Positions 28,858 through 37,657 of a stretch of DNA of 43,269 nucleotides are shown here, one piece after another. Location: IMG/VR virus record IMGVR_UViG_3300034071_000597, positions 1 to 43,269 of that record; one strand, 5' to 3'. Under the pieces are notes generated by a model. The model ran no database searches. It was not told the origin of the DNA and saw only the letters and a list, made by a program, of their open reading frames with translations. Source of the DNA: a virus. Each line of letters starts with the position of its first letter. Position 1 is the first letter of the stretch. Made by a program: the position numbers and the translations under genes.

Positions 28858-29432
28858 GCGGCCCGATGCGACCGGATGAAGTGGCGGCGGCCAAGAAGGT
28901 GGTGATTCCCGACGCCGTTTGGGATGCATTCAACGCTGAAATTGCAAGTCGATTCATTGGCGGTTGCGCCATTGTTCCGCAGCAGGCGGTGGTCGATAAG
29001 CTGATAGCTGCCGGATTCAACGAGATCGACATTTTCGACAAGGGGTGGTTAAACGTAGAGGACGGGTATCGCGCACTCGGATGGCACGTCGAGTATGACA
29101 AGCCCGGTTGGAACGAGTTTTACCCGGCTAAGTACAAGTTCACCGCAGCAGGCGCTGTGTGCGCAACTCCACGACAGCAGGAGGGCGGCATTTGCGAGGA
29201 AGCCGCCACCGAAATCGAGCGGCTGCGCTTGGAACTGGCACAGGCAAAGCTGGCCGAGGACGCCGCCGCTAACCTGGAGGCGGAGATACTGCGGCTGCGT
29301 GAACTGCTGCGCGACTGGCTCGAATTCGCAAAGGATGTAAAGCCGGGTTGCGCGGCTGGCGCTGATTGGCTCGAAAGCCTGCGCAAACGAACAGCACTGG
29401 CACCGGGAGCGGTGCAGGAGGGCGTGAAGTGA
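28854..29432 (+). CDS. Hypothetical protein with C-terminal coiled coil, 192 aa
   Basis: N-terminal globular part (IPDAVWDAFNAEIASRFIGG, then WLNVEDGYRALGWHVEYDKP). After a linker comes a charged helix at about 120-160 (EIERLRLELAQAKLAEDA, LEAEILRLRELLRDW). It ends APGAVQEGVK. It overlaps both neighbours through ATGA and GTGA. Function unknown. Confidence 0.65.
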   Translation: MSGPMRPDEVAAAKKVVIPDAVWDAFNAEIASRFIGGCAIVPQQAVVDKLIAAGFNEIDIFDKGWLNVEDGYRALGWHVEYDKPGWNEFYPAKYKFTAAGAVCATPRQQEGGICEEAATEIERLRLELAQAKLAEDAAANLEAEILRLRELLRDWLEFAKDVKPGCAAGADWLESLRKRTALAPGAVQEGVK

Positions 29433-29728
29433 GCAACGCGAACGAATCGGCGTATCCGCGGGGCGAGCACGGCACGGCACTGGGCGGCCTGACCAAGCGT
29501 GAACTGTTCGCCGCGATGGCGATGCAGGGGCTGCTGAGTTGCGTTGAGGAACGCGCTGGCCCGCAAACCGTTGGCCAATGCGAGATAGTTTTGGGGCTGA
29601 AACCCTGCGAGTACAGGGCCGATGTTCATTACCCCATGCTGGTTGCGATGGATGCTTGCAAGTACGCCGACGCGCTGCTGGCCGCACTGGAACAGCCAAC
29701 TCAAGGAGAGGGAGCAGCGCATGAGTGA
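29429..29728 (+). CDS. Phage accessory protein of the KREL/YFAAMAMQGLL type, 99 aa
   Basis: GTG at 29429 overlaps the previous stop; the longer frame from 29366 has no ribosome site. GLTKRELFAAMAMQGLLSC matches a motif seen in many small proteins of phages and prophages of Proteobacteria. DACKYADALLAALEQ at the C-terminus is also typical of that group. Function unknown. Confidence 0.7.
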   Translation: MSNANESAYPRGEHGTALGGLTKRELFAAMAMQGLLSCVEERAGPQTVGQCEIVLGLKPCEYRADVHYPMLVAMDACKYADALLAALEQPTQGEGAAHE

Positions 29729-30122
29729 GTGCCCGGAATGCCACAACCAATTTGTGCAGCCGTTCGTTTGCACGACGTGCGGGGCAGCGAAGCTTTACGA
29801 TGCCACCGTCACGTCGCTGCAAGCACGGAACGAAGCCCTGCGCGCGGGCAACGAGCGGCTTCGCAAGATGCGGCAGGACGAACTGTGGTACGTCGCAGAC
29901 ACCATCAAGCTGACGCGCACAATGCTGCTAGGCAATGCGCGAGAGCAACTAGAAGATCTGATGGCGTGGGCAAAAAATCGTGCCACGCAAGAACCATCTG
30001 AAAGCGCGGGAGCGGTGCCTTTCCGCAAGTGCGACGACTGCCCATCGCACATGGCGGCCGCGTGCGTCGAGTTCAGCCGGTGCGGGCTGGGAGCATTTCA
30101 ACGACAGGAAGAAGGTCGATGA
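29721..30122 (+). CDS. Zinc-finger hypothetical protein, 133 aa
   Basis: ATG 29721 has GGAGAGGGAG upstream. CPECHNQF with CTTCG (residues 4-21) form a zinc ribbon, and CDDCPSHMAAAC forms a second Cys cluster near the C-terminus. A helix lies between them. The PSESAGAVPF segment before the second cluster is the recurring tail element of this block, so the C-terminal zinc part may have been added by recombination. Confidence 0.65.
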   Translation: MSECPECHNQFVQPFVCTTCGAAKLYDATVTSLQARNEALRAGNERLRKMRQDELWYVADTIKLTRTMLLGNAREQLEDLMAWAKNRATQEPSESAGAVPFRKCDDCPSHMAAACVEFSRCGLGAFQRQEEGR

Positions 30123-30226
30123 GTGAGTTTAGATGCGGGTGGCGGCACTACGGGTGCCGGCGTACGTTTCGCACGGAGTGGCGTCGCATGTTGCATGAAC
30201 TATTTGGCTGTAGGTACATGGAATGA
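30119..30226 (+). CDS. Small basic Cys-containing protein, 35 aa
   Basis: ATGA start overlap and ATGA end overlap with the primase gene. MSEFRCGWRHYGCRRTFRTEW has Arg-rich sequence with three Cys. Probably translated by coupling; function unknown. Confidence 0.5.
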   Translation: MSEFRCGWRHYGCRRTFRTEWRRMLHELFGCRYME

Positions 30227-31005
30227 ACCACAACTACATCAAGCTCGAATCTGCAGTGCTGGGCCTGGGGTCCAGCATTCGCTCATTCTGCCCTGACTGC
30301 GGGCAGCGCACGCTGTCCATCACGCGCACGCCAGAAGGCGCAGTGTGGCAGTGCTTTCGGTCAAGCTGCAGCGCAGGCGCTGGATTCACGCCGCTAGGCG
30401 CTGTCAGCGCGCCGCCTGAGCAGTACGTGCCAACTACCCGCCCGTACACTGGCGAGACGCTGTCGCTAACCGAGGCCGACCACGACTATTTCCTTGAGCG
30501 CTTCGAGATAGAGGCGTGCAAGCACGGAATCCAGGTGTCCTCTGATGGGCGCTACGTGCTTCCTGTCCGCGACTTGTATAACCGCAAGCGCGGCATCATT
30601 CTGCGCCAGCCGTGGAGCGGCTGCTTTCGCGGGCCTGTGTACGGCAAGCCCAAGTCCGACATCTACATGCACGAGGAAGGCCCCGCACAAAGCTGGCACG
30701 GAGTGCCGGGCCGTGGGCAGACGGTTGTCATCGTCGAGGACAGCCTATCCGCCATGAAGATTGCGGAAAACACCGAGCGTGCGGCTGTCGCCCTGCTGGG
30801 CACCAACCTGAACGCGGAGCGCGTCCGCGAGATTGCGTCCATCAAGCCCAGCGAAGTGTTGATTGCCCTGGATTATGACGCCACCGCTAAGGCGTTCGCT
30901 ATGGCTCGCAAATGGGGGCTTGCGTTTCCTAGCACGCGTGTTATACTCCTGAGTCAAGACATCAAGGACACGCCGCGTAGCCGGCTTCGTGGTATCCTGA
31001 GCTAA
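30223..31005 (+). CDS. DNA primase (zinc finger plus TOPRIM), 260 aa
   Basis: N-terminal zinc-binding domain with C23, C26, C44 and C49 (FCPDCGQR...QCFRSSC), as in the primase part of T7 gp4 and DnaG. TOPRIM fold: VVIVEDSLSAMKIA at about 168-181 (catalytic Glu) and LIALDYDATA at about 212-221 (DxD). It makes RNA primers for lagging-strand synthesis. Unlike T7 gp4, the helicase is a separate gene just downstream. Confidence 0.85.
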   Translation: MNHNYIKLESAVLGLGSSIRSFCPDCGQRTLSITRTPEGAVWQCFRSSCSAGAGFTPLGAVSAPPEQYVPTTRPYTGETLSLTEADHDYFLERFEIEACKHGIQVSSDGRYVLPVRDLYNRKRGIILRQPWSGCFRGPVYGKPKSDIYMHEEGPAQSWHGVPGRGQTVVIVEDSLSAMKIAENTERAAVALLGTNLNAERVREIASIKPSEVLIALDYDATAKAFAMARKWGLAFPSTRVILLSQDIKDTPRSRLRGILS

Positions 31006-31014
31006 GGAGTGATT

Positions 31015-31143
31015 ATGCGCCTAATGAAGTGGTTGCGCAGTATGTGGCACCGTGACGAGGTACTGCCGGAGCCTGTCCAGCGCTGCGTCGTGGGCCACAG
31101 CCCTCGGCGGCTAATCAAGAACACGAACAGGGACATTCTGTAA
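31015..31143 (+). CDS. Small basic protein between primase and helicase, 42 aa
   Basis: AAGGAG precedes the ATG at 31015. MRLMKWLRSMWHRDEVLPEP and RRLIKNTNRD give an amphipathic basic N-terminus and a basic C-terminus. No recognised family. Its place may reflect a former linker between primase and helicase, or a regulator. Confidence 0.5.
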   Translation: MRLMKWLRSMWHRDEVLPEPVQRCVVGHSPRRLIKNTNRDIL

Positions 31144-31147
31144 CTAC

Positions 31148-32359
31148 ATGCACGATTCTAACATACTGGCTGCGGCTATCGCTAGCCGCGCTGCCTTTGA
31201 GCGTGCGCTGCCGCATATCGACCGTGGCAGCATGCAGGCTACGTCGCAGTTTTGGTGGGACTACGTGCAGGATTGGTACAAAAACGATCCTACTGCGGAG
31301 CGGGTAGACCTAGAGATTCTGGCGGCACGCGGCAAGCGTGCTATCTCGAACCCCAAGCACGAGGATGTGCTGATGGGCTATCTGGCAGACCTGCCGGAAG
31401 CCGTCAGCGCGTCCAACGTGGTGCAGGAGGTCATCGAGCTTAAGCGGTACACGAAGGGCAACGAGCTTGCTGCCGCCATTGCTGGCCGTCAGCCGGCTGC
31501 TGCCATCCGTGCGCTCGTAGAGCAGTACGAGGCGCTGCTGAGTGACTCGGCGCTGACCACGGACCTTAACGAGGTCAATGACGATGACGAAATGTTCGAG
31601 TTCTTGGACCGCAAGAACGCGATTCCGCTGGCTCCGCTCAAGCTGAACGAGCGCGCCGGAGGCGGCGCAGTGCCTGGCGATCACATCGTCATCTTCGGCC
31701 GTCCGGAGGCTGGCAAGAGCCTGTTCTGCGTGAATATGGCAGCTGGCTTCCTCAAGACAGGGCACAAGACGCTGTACATCGGCAACGAAGAGGACCTGCG
31801 CAAGACACGCATGCGTATCCTGACTAACCTAGCGAACTGCACGAGGGAGCAGGCCGTGGCCGAGAAGGCCAAGGCGCTGCGGCTGGCTCGCGACAAGGGC
31901 TGGGAACAGCTGCGCATGGCACAGCCAGATGACGCCAGCATTGCGTCTGTCGTCAAGCTGATCGAGAAGCACGAGCCCCAGGTGCTGGTGCTGGACCAGA
32001 TTCGCGGCATGACCATTGACGGCCCGGAAGGCCACAACATGACGCAGAAATTGTCTCGACTTGGCATCGAGGTTCGTGCTATACTCAAGAAGTACAAGCT
32101 GGTGGGCGTCAGCGTGACCCAGGCCAACGACCGTACCGAGCGGCACGGACAGGAGCCGCCACCGTGGCTGGATATGGCAGATGTGGACAGCAGCCGCACG
32201 GGCTTGCCCGCGCAGGCCGACCTTCTGATTGGCATTGGCGCGAACAACGAAATGCGCATGCACAACACTCGCGCCATCAGCCTGCCCAAGAACAAGCTGG
32301 GCATGACGCACGAGCCGTTCACTGTCGAGATTGACACACTGCGGAGTAAAGTACGATGA
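31148..32359 (+). CDS. Replicative DNA helicase (DnaB/gp4-like), 403 aa
   Basis: RecA-type core: Walker A GRPEAGKS at about 184-191, Walker B VLVLDQIRGM at about 279-288, and GVSVTQANDR (about 320-329) as the sensor region. An N-terminal helical domain of about 160 residues resembles DnaB N-domains. The hexamer should unwind DNA 5'-3' ahead of the family A polymerase. It overlaps the next gene by 4 bp (ATGA). Confidence 0.85.
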   Translation: MHDSNILAAAIASRAAFERALPHIDRGSMQATSQFWWDYVQDWYKNDPTAERVDLEILAARGKRAISNPKHEDVLMGYLADLPEAVSASNVVQEVIELKRYTKGNELAAAIAGRQPAAAIRALVEQYEALLSDSALTTDLNEVNDDDEMFEFLDRKNAIPLAPLKLNERAGGGAVPGDHIVIFGRPEAGKSLFCVNMAAGFLKTGHKTLYIGNEEDLRKTRMRILTNLANCTREQAVAEKAKALRLARDKGWEQLRMAQPDDASIASVVKLIEKHEPQVLVLDQIRGMTIDGPEGHNMTQKLSRLGIEVRAILKKYKLVGVSVTQANDRTERHGQEPPPWLDMADVDSSRTGLPAQADLLIGIGANNEMRMHNTRAISLPKNKLGMTHEPFTVEIDTLRSKVR

Positions 32360-32628
32360 AGATGTCTTACGCCAAGGCCGAGGCCATTGTGGCTCGCGCT
32401 GTCCATGCTCGCAAGAAGTTCGGCCGGCAGGCCATGACCAGTGTTTCGCAGGACGATCTGCTGGACGCCTTGGTTGCGTTCAGTGAGGGCGCTCCGCCCG
32501 AAGACGAGACCGGCCTTAAGGCGCAGCTGACCAAGGCTAACCGCCAACTGGCCGCGCTGAACGCTCGTTACACCGCGCTTGAACAGCGCTATGAAGTTGC
32601 AAAGTCCGCACTAGCCGCGATTGAGTAG
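32356..32628 (+). CDS. Hypothetical protein, 90 aa
   Basis: ATGA coupled to the helicase. Two helical parts; the second (LKAQLTKANRQLAALNARYT) is a probable coiled coil. Position between helicase and polymerase suggests a replication accessory factor, without direct support. Confidence 0.6.
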   Translation: MKMSYAKAEAIVARAVHARKKFGRQAMTSVSQDDLLDALVAFSEGAPPEDETGLKAQLTKANRQLAALNARYTALEQRYEVAKSALAAIE

Positions 32629-32629
32629 T

Positions 32630-34585
32630 ATGCTGCCAGCATTTCTCGCCAATCTTGACCCTTCAATCTATTTCAGCAACAACTACGTTGTGCTGGACTT
32701 CGAGATTGACACGAGTCATGGCGACTACGGTAACCCGGTACATCCGGCTAACCAGATGCTGCTGGCTGTGTGGGCTACGAGCGAGGGGCACAAGCACGGA
32801 CGCCGTGCCTCCGCTCTGTGGGGCGGCGAGTTCGACATGGGGCCGCTTGTCGAGGCTATCGAGTCCGCTGACTTCGTCGTGGCGCACCAGGCAAAGTACG
32901 AGCTTGCGTGGCTGCGCCGCTGCGGCCTGGACCTGGCTAAGGTCCTGCCGTTCGACACCAAGATTGCGGAGTTCGTGCTGCTGGGCAACCTCGCCGCAGG
33001 CGATGATCGTGGCATGCCCCCTGTCAGCACGTCGCTAGACGACTGCTGCATCCGCCGTGGCTGGCGTCCGAAGGACCCAGTCGTGGACATCCTGATGGGC
33101 AACGGCATTAACCCTGTGCGCATGCCGCGCCCATGGCTCGAAGGTCGCTGCCGGCAGGACGTAGCTAGCACCGAGGCGCTGTTCAAGGACCAGCTACGCC
33201 GCCTCGTAGCGAGCAACCGGCTGGCGGTGCAGTACACGCGCTGCTTGCTTACTCCTGTGCTTGCGGACATCGAGTTTAGCGGCATGGCGCTGGACGAGAT
33301 TGCGGTCGAGAAGACCTACCAGGAGTTCTTTGATCGCAAGATCGAGCTAGAGCAGAAGATGTCGGCGCTGACTGGCGGCATCAACTGGCGCAGCAGCAAG
33401 CAGGCCGGCGAGTTCCTGTACGACGTGCTCAAGTTCGACGAGCTTGTGCGGCACAACGGCAAGCCGAAGCGCACAGTAACCGACAAGCGCATGACCAGCC
33501 AGAAGGCTATGGACCAGCTTGTGGCTACCACGGACGCGCAGCGGGAGTTCCTGACTCTGCGTAAGGAGATTGGCAAGGTATCCGCAGCGCTGTCGAAGAG
33601 CCTAGAGTTCTTCATGGGCGTATGCAAGGAGCGAGGGGGCGTATTCCACGCTGAGTTTAATCAGACGACTACGGCCACGCATCGCCTTAGCTCGTCCGGC
33701 ATCGCCATGCACTTCGACCTGTTCAAGCGCAAGGATGGCAAGCCGGCCGCGAAGCGCGCCCAGTTCCAGAATCTAGCCCGCGCCTTCAAGGTGCTATTTC
33801 GCGCCCGCCGCGAAGGCTGGCTCATGGCCGAAGCTGACGGCTCGCAGCTGGAGTTCCGCGTAGCGGCGTTCCTGGGCCAGGACAAGCAGGCCATGGCCGA
33901 CATCGAGAACCCAGACTACGACGTCCATATGTTCACGGCGTCGGAACTCAACAAGGTGCCACTCAGCGAAGTGACGACTGGCGGCACTGAGTCGATGCGC
34001 CAGAAGGCCAAGTCCGAGACCTTCAAGCCGCTTTACGGCGGCACGAAGGGCACGCCTGACCAGGAGCGCTACTACCGAGCTTTCCGCCAGCGCTACCCGG
34101 AACTGGCTGCTACGCAGGAGGCGTGGGTCTACGAGGTACTGAACACGAAGCGGCTGGTTACTCCGTGGGGCATGCAGTACTACTGGCCGCAGGCCAGCAT
34201 GAGCCGCAGCGGATACGTCAACGTGACCAGCAGCGTGTACAACTACCCTGTACAGGCGCTGGCTACGGCGGAGATTATTCCGGTGGCGCTGGTGTACTTC
34301 TGGCATCGCCTGCGCGAGCGCAACCTAATGGACCGCATTGTCGTGGTCAACACGGTGCATGACTCGCTGGCTGCGGAGATTGCTCCGGACGCCAGGGAGG
34401 AGTTCACGCAGCTGGCGAAGCAGTGCTTTACGACGGACGTATACAATTACCTTGACAAAGTCTACAAACTGTGCTTTAATGTCCCACTAGGATGTGGAAT
34501 CAAGATCGGTCCTCGCTGGGGCAAGGGCGATGAAGTGAAATTTAACGTATGGAACACAGGAAAAGAGGTTCGCATCAATGAGTAA
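32630..34585 (+). CDS. DNA polymerase, family A, 651 aa
   Basis: 3'-5' exonuclease: VLDFEID at about 20-26 and FVVAHQAKYELAWL at about 82-95. Polymerase: motif A ADGSQLEFR at about 400-408, motif B RQKAKSETFKPLYGG at about 456-470, and motif C NTVHDSLAAEI at about 573-583 with the catalytic HD. I use the ATG at 32630; a TTG at 32621 overlapping the previous gene is the alternative. Length is near T7 gp5 (704 aa). It is the main replicative polymerase. Confidence 0.9.
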   Translation: MLPAFLANLDPSIYFSNNYVVLDFEIDTSHGDYGNPVHPANQMLLAVWATSEGHKHGRRASALWGGEFDMGPLVEAIESADFVVAHQAKYELAWLRRCGLDLAKVLPFDTKIAEFVLLGNLAAGDDRGMPPVSTSLDDCCIRRGWRPKDPVVDILMGNGINPVRMPRPWLEGRCRQDVASTEALFKDQLRRLVASNRLAVQYTRCLLTPVLADIEFSGMALDEIAVEKTYQEFFDRKIELEQKMSALTGGINWRSSKQAGEFLYDVLKFDELVRHNGKPKRTVTDKRMTSQKAMDQLVATTDAQREFLTLRKEIGKVSAALSKSLEFFMGVCKERGGVFHAEFNQTTTATHRLSSSGIAMHFDLFKRKDGKPAAKRAQFQNLARAFKVLFRARREGWLMAEADGSQLEFRVAAFLGQDKQAMADIENPDYDVHMFTASELNKVPLSEVTTGGTESMRQKAKSETFKPLYGGTKGTPDQERYYRAFRQRYPELAATQEAWVYEVLNTKRLVTPWGMQYYWPQASMSRSGYVNVTSSVYNYPVQALATAEIIPVALVYFWHRLRERNLMDRIVVVNTVHDSLAAEIAPDAREEFTQLAKQCFTTDVYNYLDKVYKLCFNVPLGCGIKIGPRWGKGDEVKFNVWNTGKEVRINE

Positions 34586-35306
34586 CATGGTCGTTCAGGG
34601 CTTTGTAGCCCGCATCAGCGAGAAGTCGGGCAACGGGCAGCGAGGCCCATGGACGGCGTACAGCGCCCGTATCGAGAAGGCCGATGGCACCGAGTATCCG
34701 CACTGGTTCCAGTTCGGCTTTACGCGGCCTGACCTTAAGGACGGCGACTACGTCCGCTTCGACGCGGTAGAGAAGGACGCCAAGACGGCTACCGCTGACC
34801 CGAAGAGCATCAAGCACGGCAAGAATCCGCCTGCTCGTGCGCCGAAGGCCGAAGCCCCGCGCAGCGGTGGCAAGTCGTGGGGTGGTGGTGGGTACAAGCC
34901 CCAGGGTCCGCGTGAGGGCAAGGGCATCAACGACCGCACGAACCCTGTGGACTCGGCTCGCATTGCGTACCAGAACGCCCGAATGGCGTCTGTCGAGGTT
35001 GTGCGCCTGCTGATCGAGGCGAAGGCCCTGCCGCTGTCTAAGGCCGACACCAAGGCCGGCGAAGCCAAGCGCTTCGACGAGGTCATGGCAGCGGTCAACA
35101 AGCTGACTGTGCAGCTGTACAACGACATGGGTGAGCCGTCTGCGGCGAACTTCCGACTGCTGGCCGAAGTGGCTGACGGCGGCGACGTGGAAGGTTCGAG
35201 CAAGCCCGCTGCCCTGCCGCAAGCGGCTGAGGCGCAGGACGACGAGGATGACTTCGATTCGGCGGATGCAGCGGCCGGCGATGACGAGGATGACGACTTT
35301 GAATAA
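34578..35306 (+). CDS. Single-stranded DNA-binding protein-like, 242 aa
   Basis: N-terminal about 75 residues look like an OB fold (MVVQGFVARISEKSGNGQRG, YVRFDAVEKD). A Lys/Gly/Pro linker (GGKSWGGGGYKPQG), a helical part and a strongly acidic tail ending DDEDDDFE follow, the usual docking tail of SSB proteins. It overlaps the polymerase gene end by 8 bp, as expected for a replisome partner. Confidence 0.75.
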   Translation: MSNMVVQGFVARISEKSGNGQRGPWTAYSARIEKADGTEYPHWFQFGFTRPDLKDGDYVRFDAVEKDAKTATADPKSIKHGKNPPARAPKAEAPRSGGKSWGGGGYKPQGPREGKGINDRTNPVDSARIAYQNARMASVEVVRLLIEAKALPLSKADTKAGEAKRFDEVMAAVNKLTVQLYNDMGEPSAANFRLLAEVADGGDVEGSSKPAALPQAAEAQDDEDDFDSADAAAGDDEDDDFE

Positions 35307-35628
35307 GCTGTACCAGGAGTCTAAGGACTTCCGGCTTGTCCTCGCGCAAGCGCAGTACAAGACGGCCTTTCGCGGCCACATCTGCTTCCGCTTGCTGAAC
35401 AAGCGGACAGGGCTGTGCGAAGCGGAGGGTGTCCAGGAGGCAACGGCTATTCGCTCTCTGCACGACGCGCAGCGTGCGCTGGACGCTGTGACCCAGGACC
35501 CGACTGGAGTACTGGAGCGCGCTGCGGAAGCAACGGCAGAGAAGGAACTGGAAGAGGCCTTGCTGGCGCAGATTGCTGGGGCCGACAAGCCCCCGCCAGC
35601 TAGCGGCACTCCGCCCGTTCGCCACTGA
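35290..35628 (+). CDS. Hypothetical protein, 112 aa
   Basis: Begins inside the acidic tail codons of the SSB-like gene; ATG 35290, ATG 35281 and TTG 35299 are possible starts and the site is ambiguous. Core NKLYQESKDFRLVLAQAQYK then a helix (EATAEKELEEALLAQI) and Pro-rich end. A terminator follows 12 bp later. Confidence 0.55.
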   Translation: MTTLNKLYQESKDFRLVLAQAQYKTAFRGHICFRLLNKRTGLCEAEGVQEATAIRSLHDAQRALDAVTQDPTGVLERAAEATAEKELEEALLAQIAGADKPPPASGTPPVRH

Positions 35629-35640
35629 GTGTGTGTAGTT

Positions 35641-35668
35641 GGGGAGGGACTACTACCTCCCCTTTTTT
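35641..35668 (+). terminator. Rho-independent terminator after the replication block
   Basis: GGGGAGG and CCTCCCC with an 8-nt loop, then six T residues. It partly insulates the downstream secreted-protein and nucleotide-metabolism genes. Confidence 0.85.
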
Positions 35669-35679
35669 AAAGGAATACC

Positions 35680-36213
35680 ATGAACAAGTTTTTGGCTATT
35701 GTGCTCCTCGCTGCGGCGGGAGCCGCGTCTGCTAAGACCCCTGTGCCTGTTCCGCCAAGTCCCGTAACTCAGTCTCAGTCGATGGAGCAGGAGCAGAACC
35801 AGTCGCAGGGGCAGTCGCAGAGCGCTAGCGCGCAGGCCGGGGCTACTGCCAGTTCTGGCGGTAACACCCAGCAGGTAGTGATTACGCAGCCTCGTCAGGC
35901 CCCTGCAGTGCTCGCGGCGCAGACCAACACGACAGCTAAGTGCGCCCGCGCCGTAGGCGCTAGCGTCGCAGTCGCAGGCTTCGGCATTGGGGGCAGTATG
36001 GCCGTCCGTGACAAGGACTGCCGCCTCGCGGAGGCTGCGGAGTACGAGCTTGCCCAGGGTAACAAGGGGGCGAGTATCGCGCTCCGCTGTCAGGTAAGCT
36101 TCTACAAGGTGACCTTTGGCGATACGTGTATCGCGATACTGAACGAGGTTACTGTCGAGCGGCCTAGCCTGTCTCGTGAACAGGTGCGCGAGGCACTCAG
36201 TGGCGGCAAGTAG
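35680..36213 (+). CDS. Exported protein with signal peptide, 177 aa
   Basis: MNKFLAIVLLAAAGAASA-K is a good Sec signal with an AxA cleavage site near residue 18. The mature protein has a Gln/Ser-rich linker (QNQSQGQSQSASAQ) and a C-terminal part with three or four Cys (KCARAV, KDCRLA, RCQVSF, DTCIAI) and a Gly-rich hydrophobic stretch (VAVAGFGIGGSM). It probably acts in the periplasm or at the outer membrane. AAGGA precedes the ATG. Function unknown; envelope modification or exclusion is possible. Confidence 0.7.
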   Translation: MNKFLAIVLLAAAGAASAKTPVPVPPSPVTQSQSMEQEQNQSQGQSQSASAQAGATASSGGNTQQVVITQPRQAPAVLAAQTNTTAKCARAVGASVAVAGFGIGGSMAVRDKDCRLAEAAEYELAQGNKGASIALRCQVSFYKVTFGDTCIAILNEVTVERPSLSREQVREALSGGK

Positions 36214-36562
36214 CGCTATCTGGCTTGTTTGCGGCGGGCGCGAGTTTGAGGACGCCGACGCAGTATTCGGGGCGCTGATGTGCGCCGCCGAAGAGCGCGG
36301 CCAGCCGGCCATGCTTATACACGGCGGCTACAGGGGCGTGGACCTTCTGGCGGCGGAGTGGGCGCGAGAAAACGGCGTACACTCGGCAGAAGTTCTGGCG
36401 CTATGGGACGAGTACGGCAAGGCTGCTGGACCGAAGCGCAACGCGGCCATGCTGTTGCTTAGGCCCGACCTAGTGATCGCGTTTCCGGGCCGCGTGGGCA
36501 CCGCTGACATGGTTCGCAAGGCGGTGGCCGCAGGCGTAGAGGTACTGAAATGGAACTACTGA
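36200..36562 (+). CDS. SLOG-family protein (DUF2493-like), 120 aa
   Basis: I use GTG 36200, with GAGG upstream; a GTG at 36176 is the alternative. IWLVCGGREFEDADAVFGAL and IHGGYRGVDLLAAEWARENG, then GPKRNAAMLLLRPDLVIAFPG, match the Rossmann-like SLOG/DUF2493 pattern with a glycine-rich nucleotide site. Family members bind or process nucleotide ligands. It overlaps the exonuclease gene by 13 bp. Confidence 0.75.
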   Translation: MAASSAIWLVCGGREFEDADAVFGALMCAAEERGQPAMLIHGGYRGVDLLAAEWARENGVHSAEVLALWDEYGKAAGPKRNAAMLLLRPDLVIAFPGRVGTADMVRKAVAAGVEVLKWNY

Positions 36563-37506
36563 TTGACGCCGACCCGCTTGTGTACCGATGCGGCTTTGCC
36601 GCTGAGGATGCTAGCTACTCTGTAGTGCTGCAGAACGCTGCAGGCGATTTGGAGCAGCTGCACTTTTCCAGTGGCAAGAACGCGGAAGGCGAGCACGAGA
36701 CGGCGGGGGCCAGAATGAAGGCGGCGCTGCTGCTGCGCTCGCAGGCCGGATGGGAAGTCCTGTCCAAGGAGAAGCAGGTAGTACCCGCGCCCAAGTCGCA
36801 CGCGCTGTTCCTGGCGCGGCAGAGCTTGGAGGACATGGTAGGCCGTGTCATGCAGGAAGCCAGAGTCAAGGAACTGACTGTGCGTGTGGTGCTGTCCGGC
36901 GCGGACAACTACCGCGAAGGCATCGCCAAGCAGCGCCCGTACAAGGGCAACCGTGACGAGGCGGCGAAGCCGTACTGGTACGCCGTGCTGCGCACGTACC
37001 TGACGGACATTCACGATGCCTACGTAGTGACCGGCCGTGAGGCCGATGACGAAATCGGCATCCGTGCCACTCGTGCCGCTGGGCGCTACTGCGTGGCGAC
37101 AATCGACAAGGACCTGGACCAGGTACCGGGCTGGCACTACGACTACGTGAAAAAGGTGTTCTACGCCGTCACGGAGCAGGAAGCCCGCGAAATGTTCTGG
37201 CGTCAGGCGCTGTCTGGCGACGCGACAGACAACATCCCAGGATGCTACAAGCTGGGAGCCGTCAAGGCGGCGGCTATTATCCGCGAAGCGGTAGACAGTG
37301 GGTACAGTGACGCGGACCTGTGGGAACTGGTGTGCGACAAGTACACCGTGTCGCAGACAATCGCTCACTGCCCGTACGCGCAGCAGGACGCGGCGGAGGT
37401 CGCGCTGGAGACTGCACGACTGGTGTACATTCAGAGGGAGCCACAGGAACTGTGGACTCCGCCAGGCTGGCCTAAGCAGACGATTGGAGGGAACCTTGAT
37501 GACTAG
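36550..37506 (+). CDS. 5'-3' exonuclease (T7 gp6/FEN-like), 318 aa
   Basis: Acidic metal-binding motifs in order: LLIDADPLVYR (4-14), GADNYREGIAKQRPYKGNR (about 117-135), GREADDEIG (about 161-169), TIDKDLDQ (about 184-191) and LSGDATDNIPG (about 219-229). In T7 the homologue degrades RNA primers and host DNA ends. The gene sits within the nucleotide metabolism block. Confidence 0.85.
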   Translation: MELLIDADPLVYRCGFAAEDASYSVVLQNAAGDLEQLHFSSGKNAEGEHETAGARMKAALLLRSQAGWEVLSKEKQVVPAPKSHALFLARQSLEDMVGRVMQEARVKELTVRVVLSGADNYREGIAKQRPYKGNRDEAAKPYWYAVLRTYLTDIHDAYVVTGREADDEIGIRATRAAGRYCVATIDKDLDQVPGWHYDYVKKVFYAVTEQEAREMFWRQALSGDATDNIPGCYKLGAVKAAAIIREAVDSGYSDADLWELVCDKYTVSQTIAHCPYAQQDAAEVALETARLVYIQREPQELWTPPGWPKQTIGGNLDD

Positions 37507-37657
37507 CGCTACTAACCAGGAACTGTTCTACGCCTTGTTGCAGAAATACAACAACGGCATTGAACCGCTCGAATCGTGGGCAGACGAGGACATCGAGACG
37601 CTGTTCGACATCGTGACTGACCTGTACGTCGGCATGGTGGTGGACGAAGACAAATGA
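37499..37657 (+). CDS. Small acidic protein, 52 aa
   Basis: ATG 37499 overlaps the exonuclease end, with GGAGG 8 bp upstream. LESWADEDIETLFDIVTDLY is an acidic helix. DNA-mimic or inhibitor roles are possible for such proteins but nothing specific can be said. Confidence 0.6.
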   Translation: MTSATNQELFYALLQKYNNGIEPLESWADEDIETLFDIVTDLYVGMVVDEDK

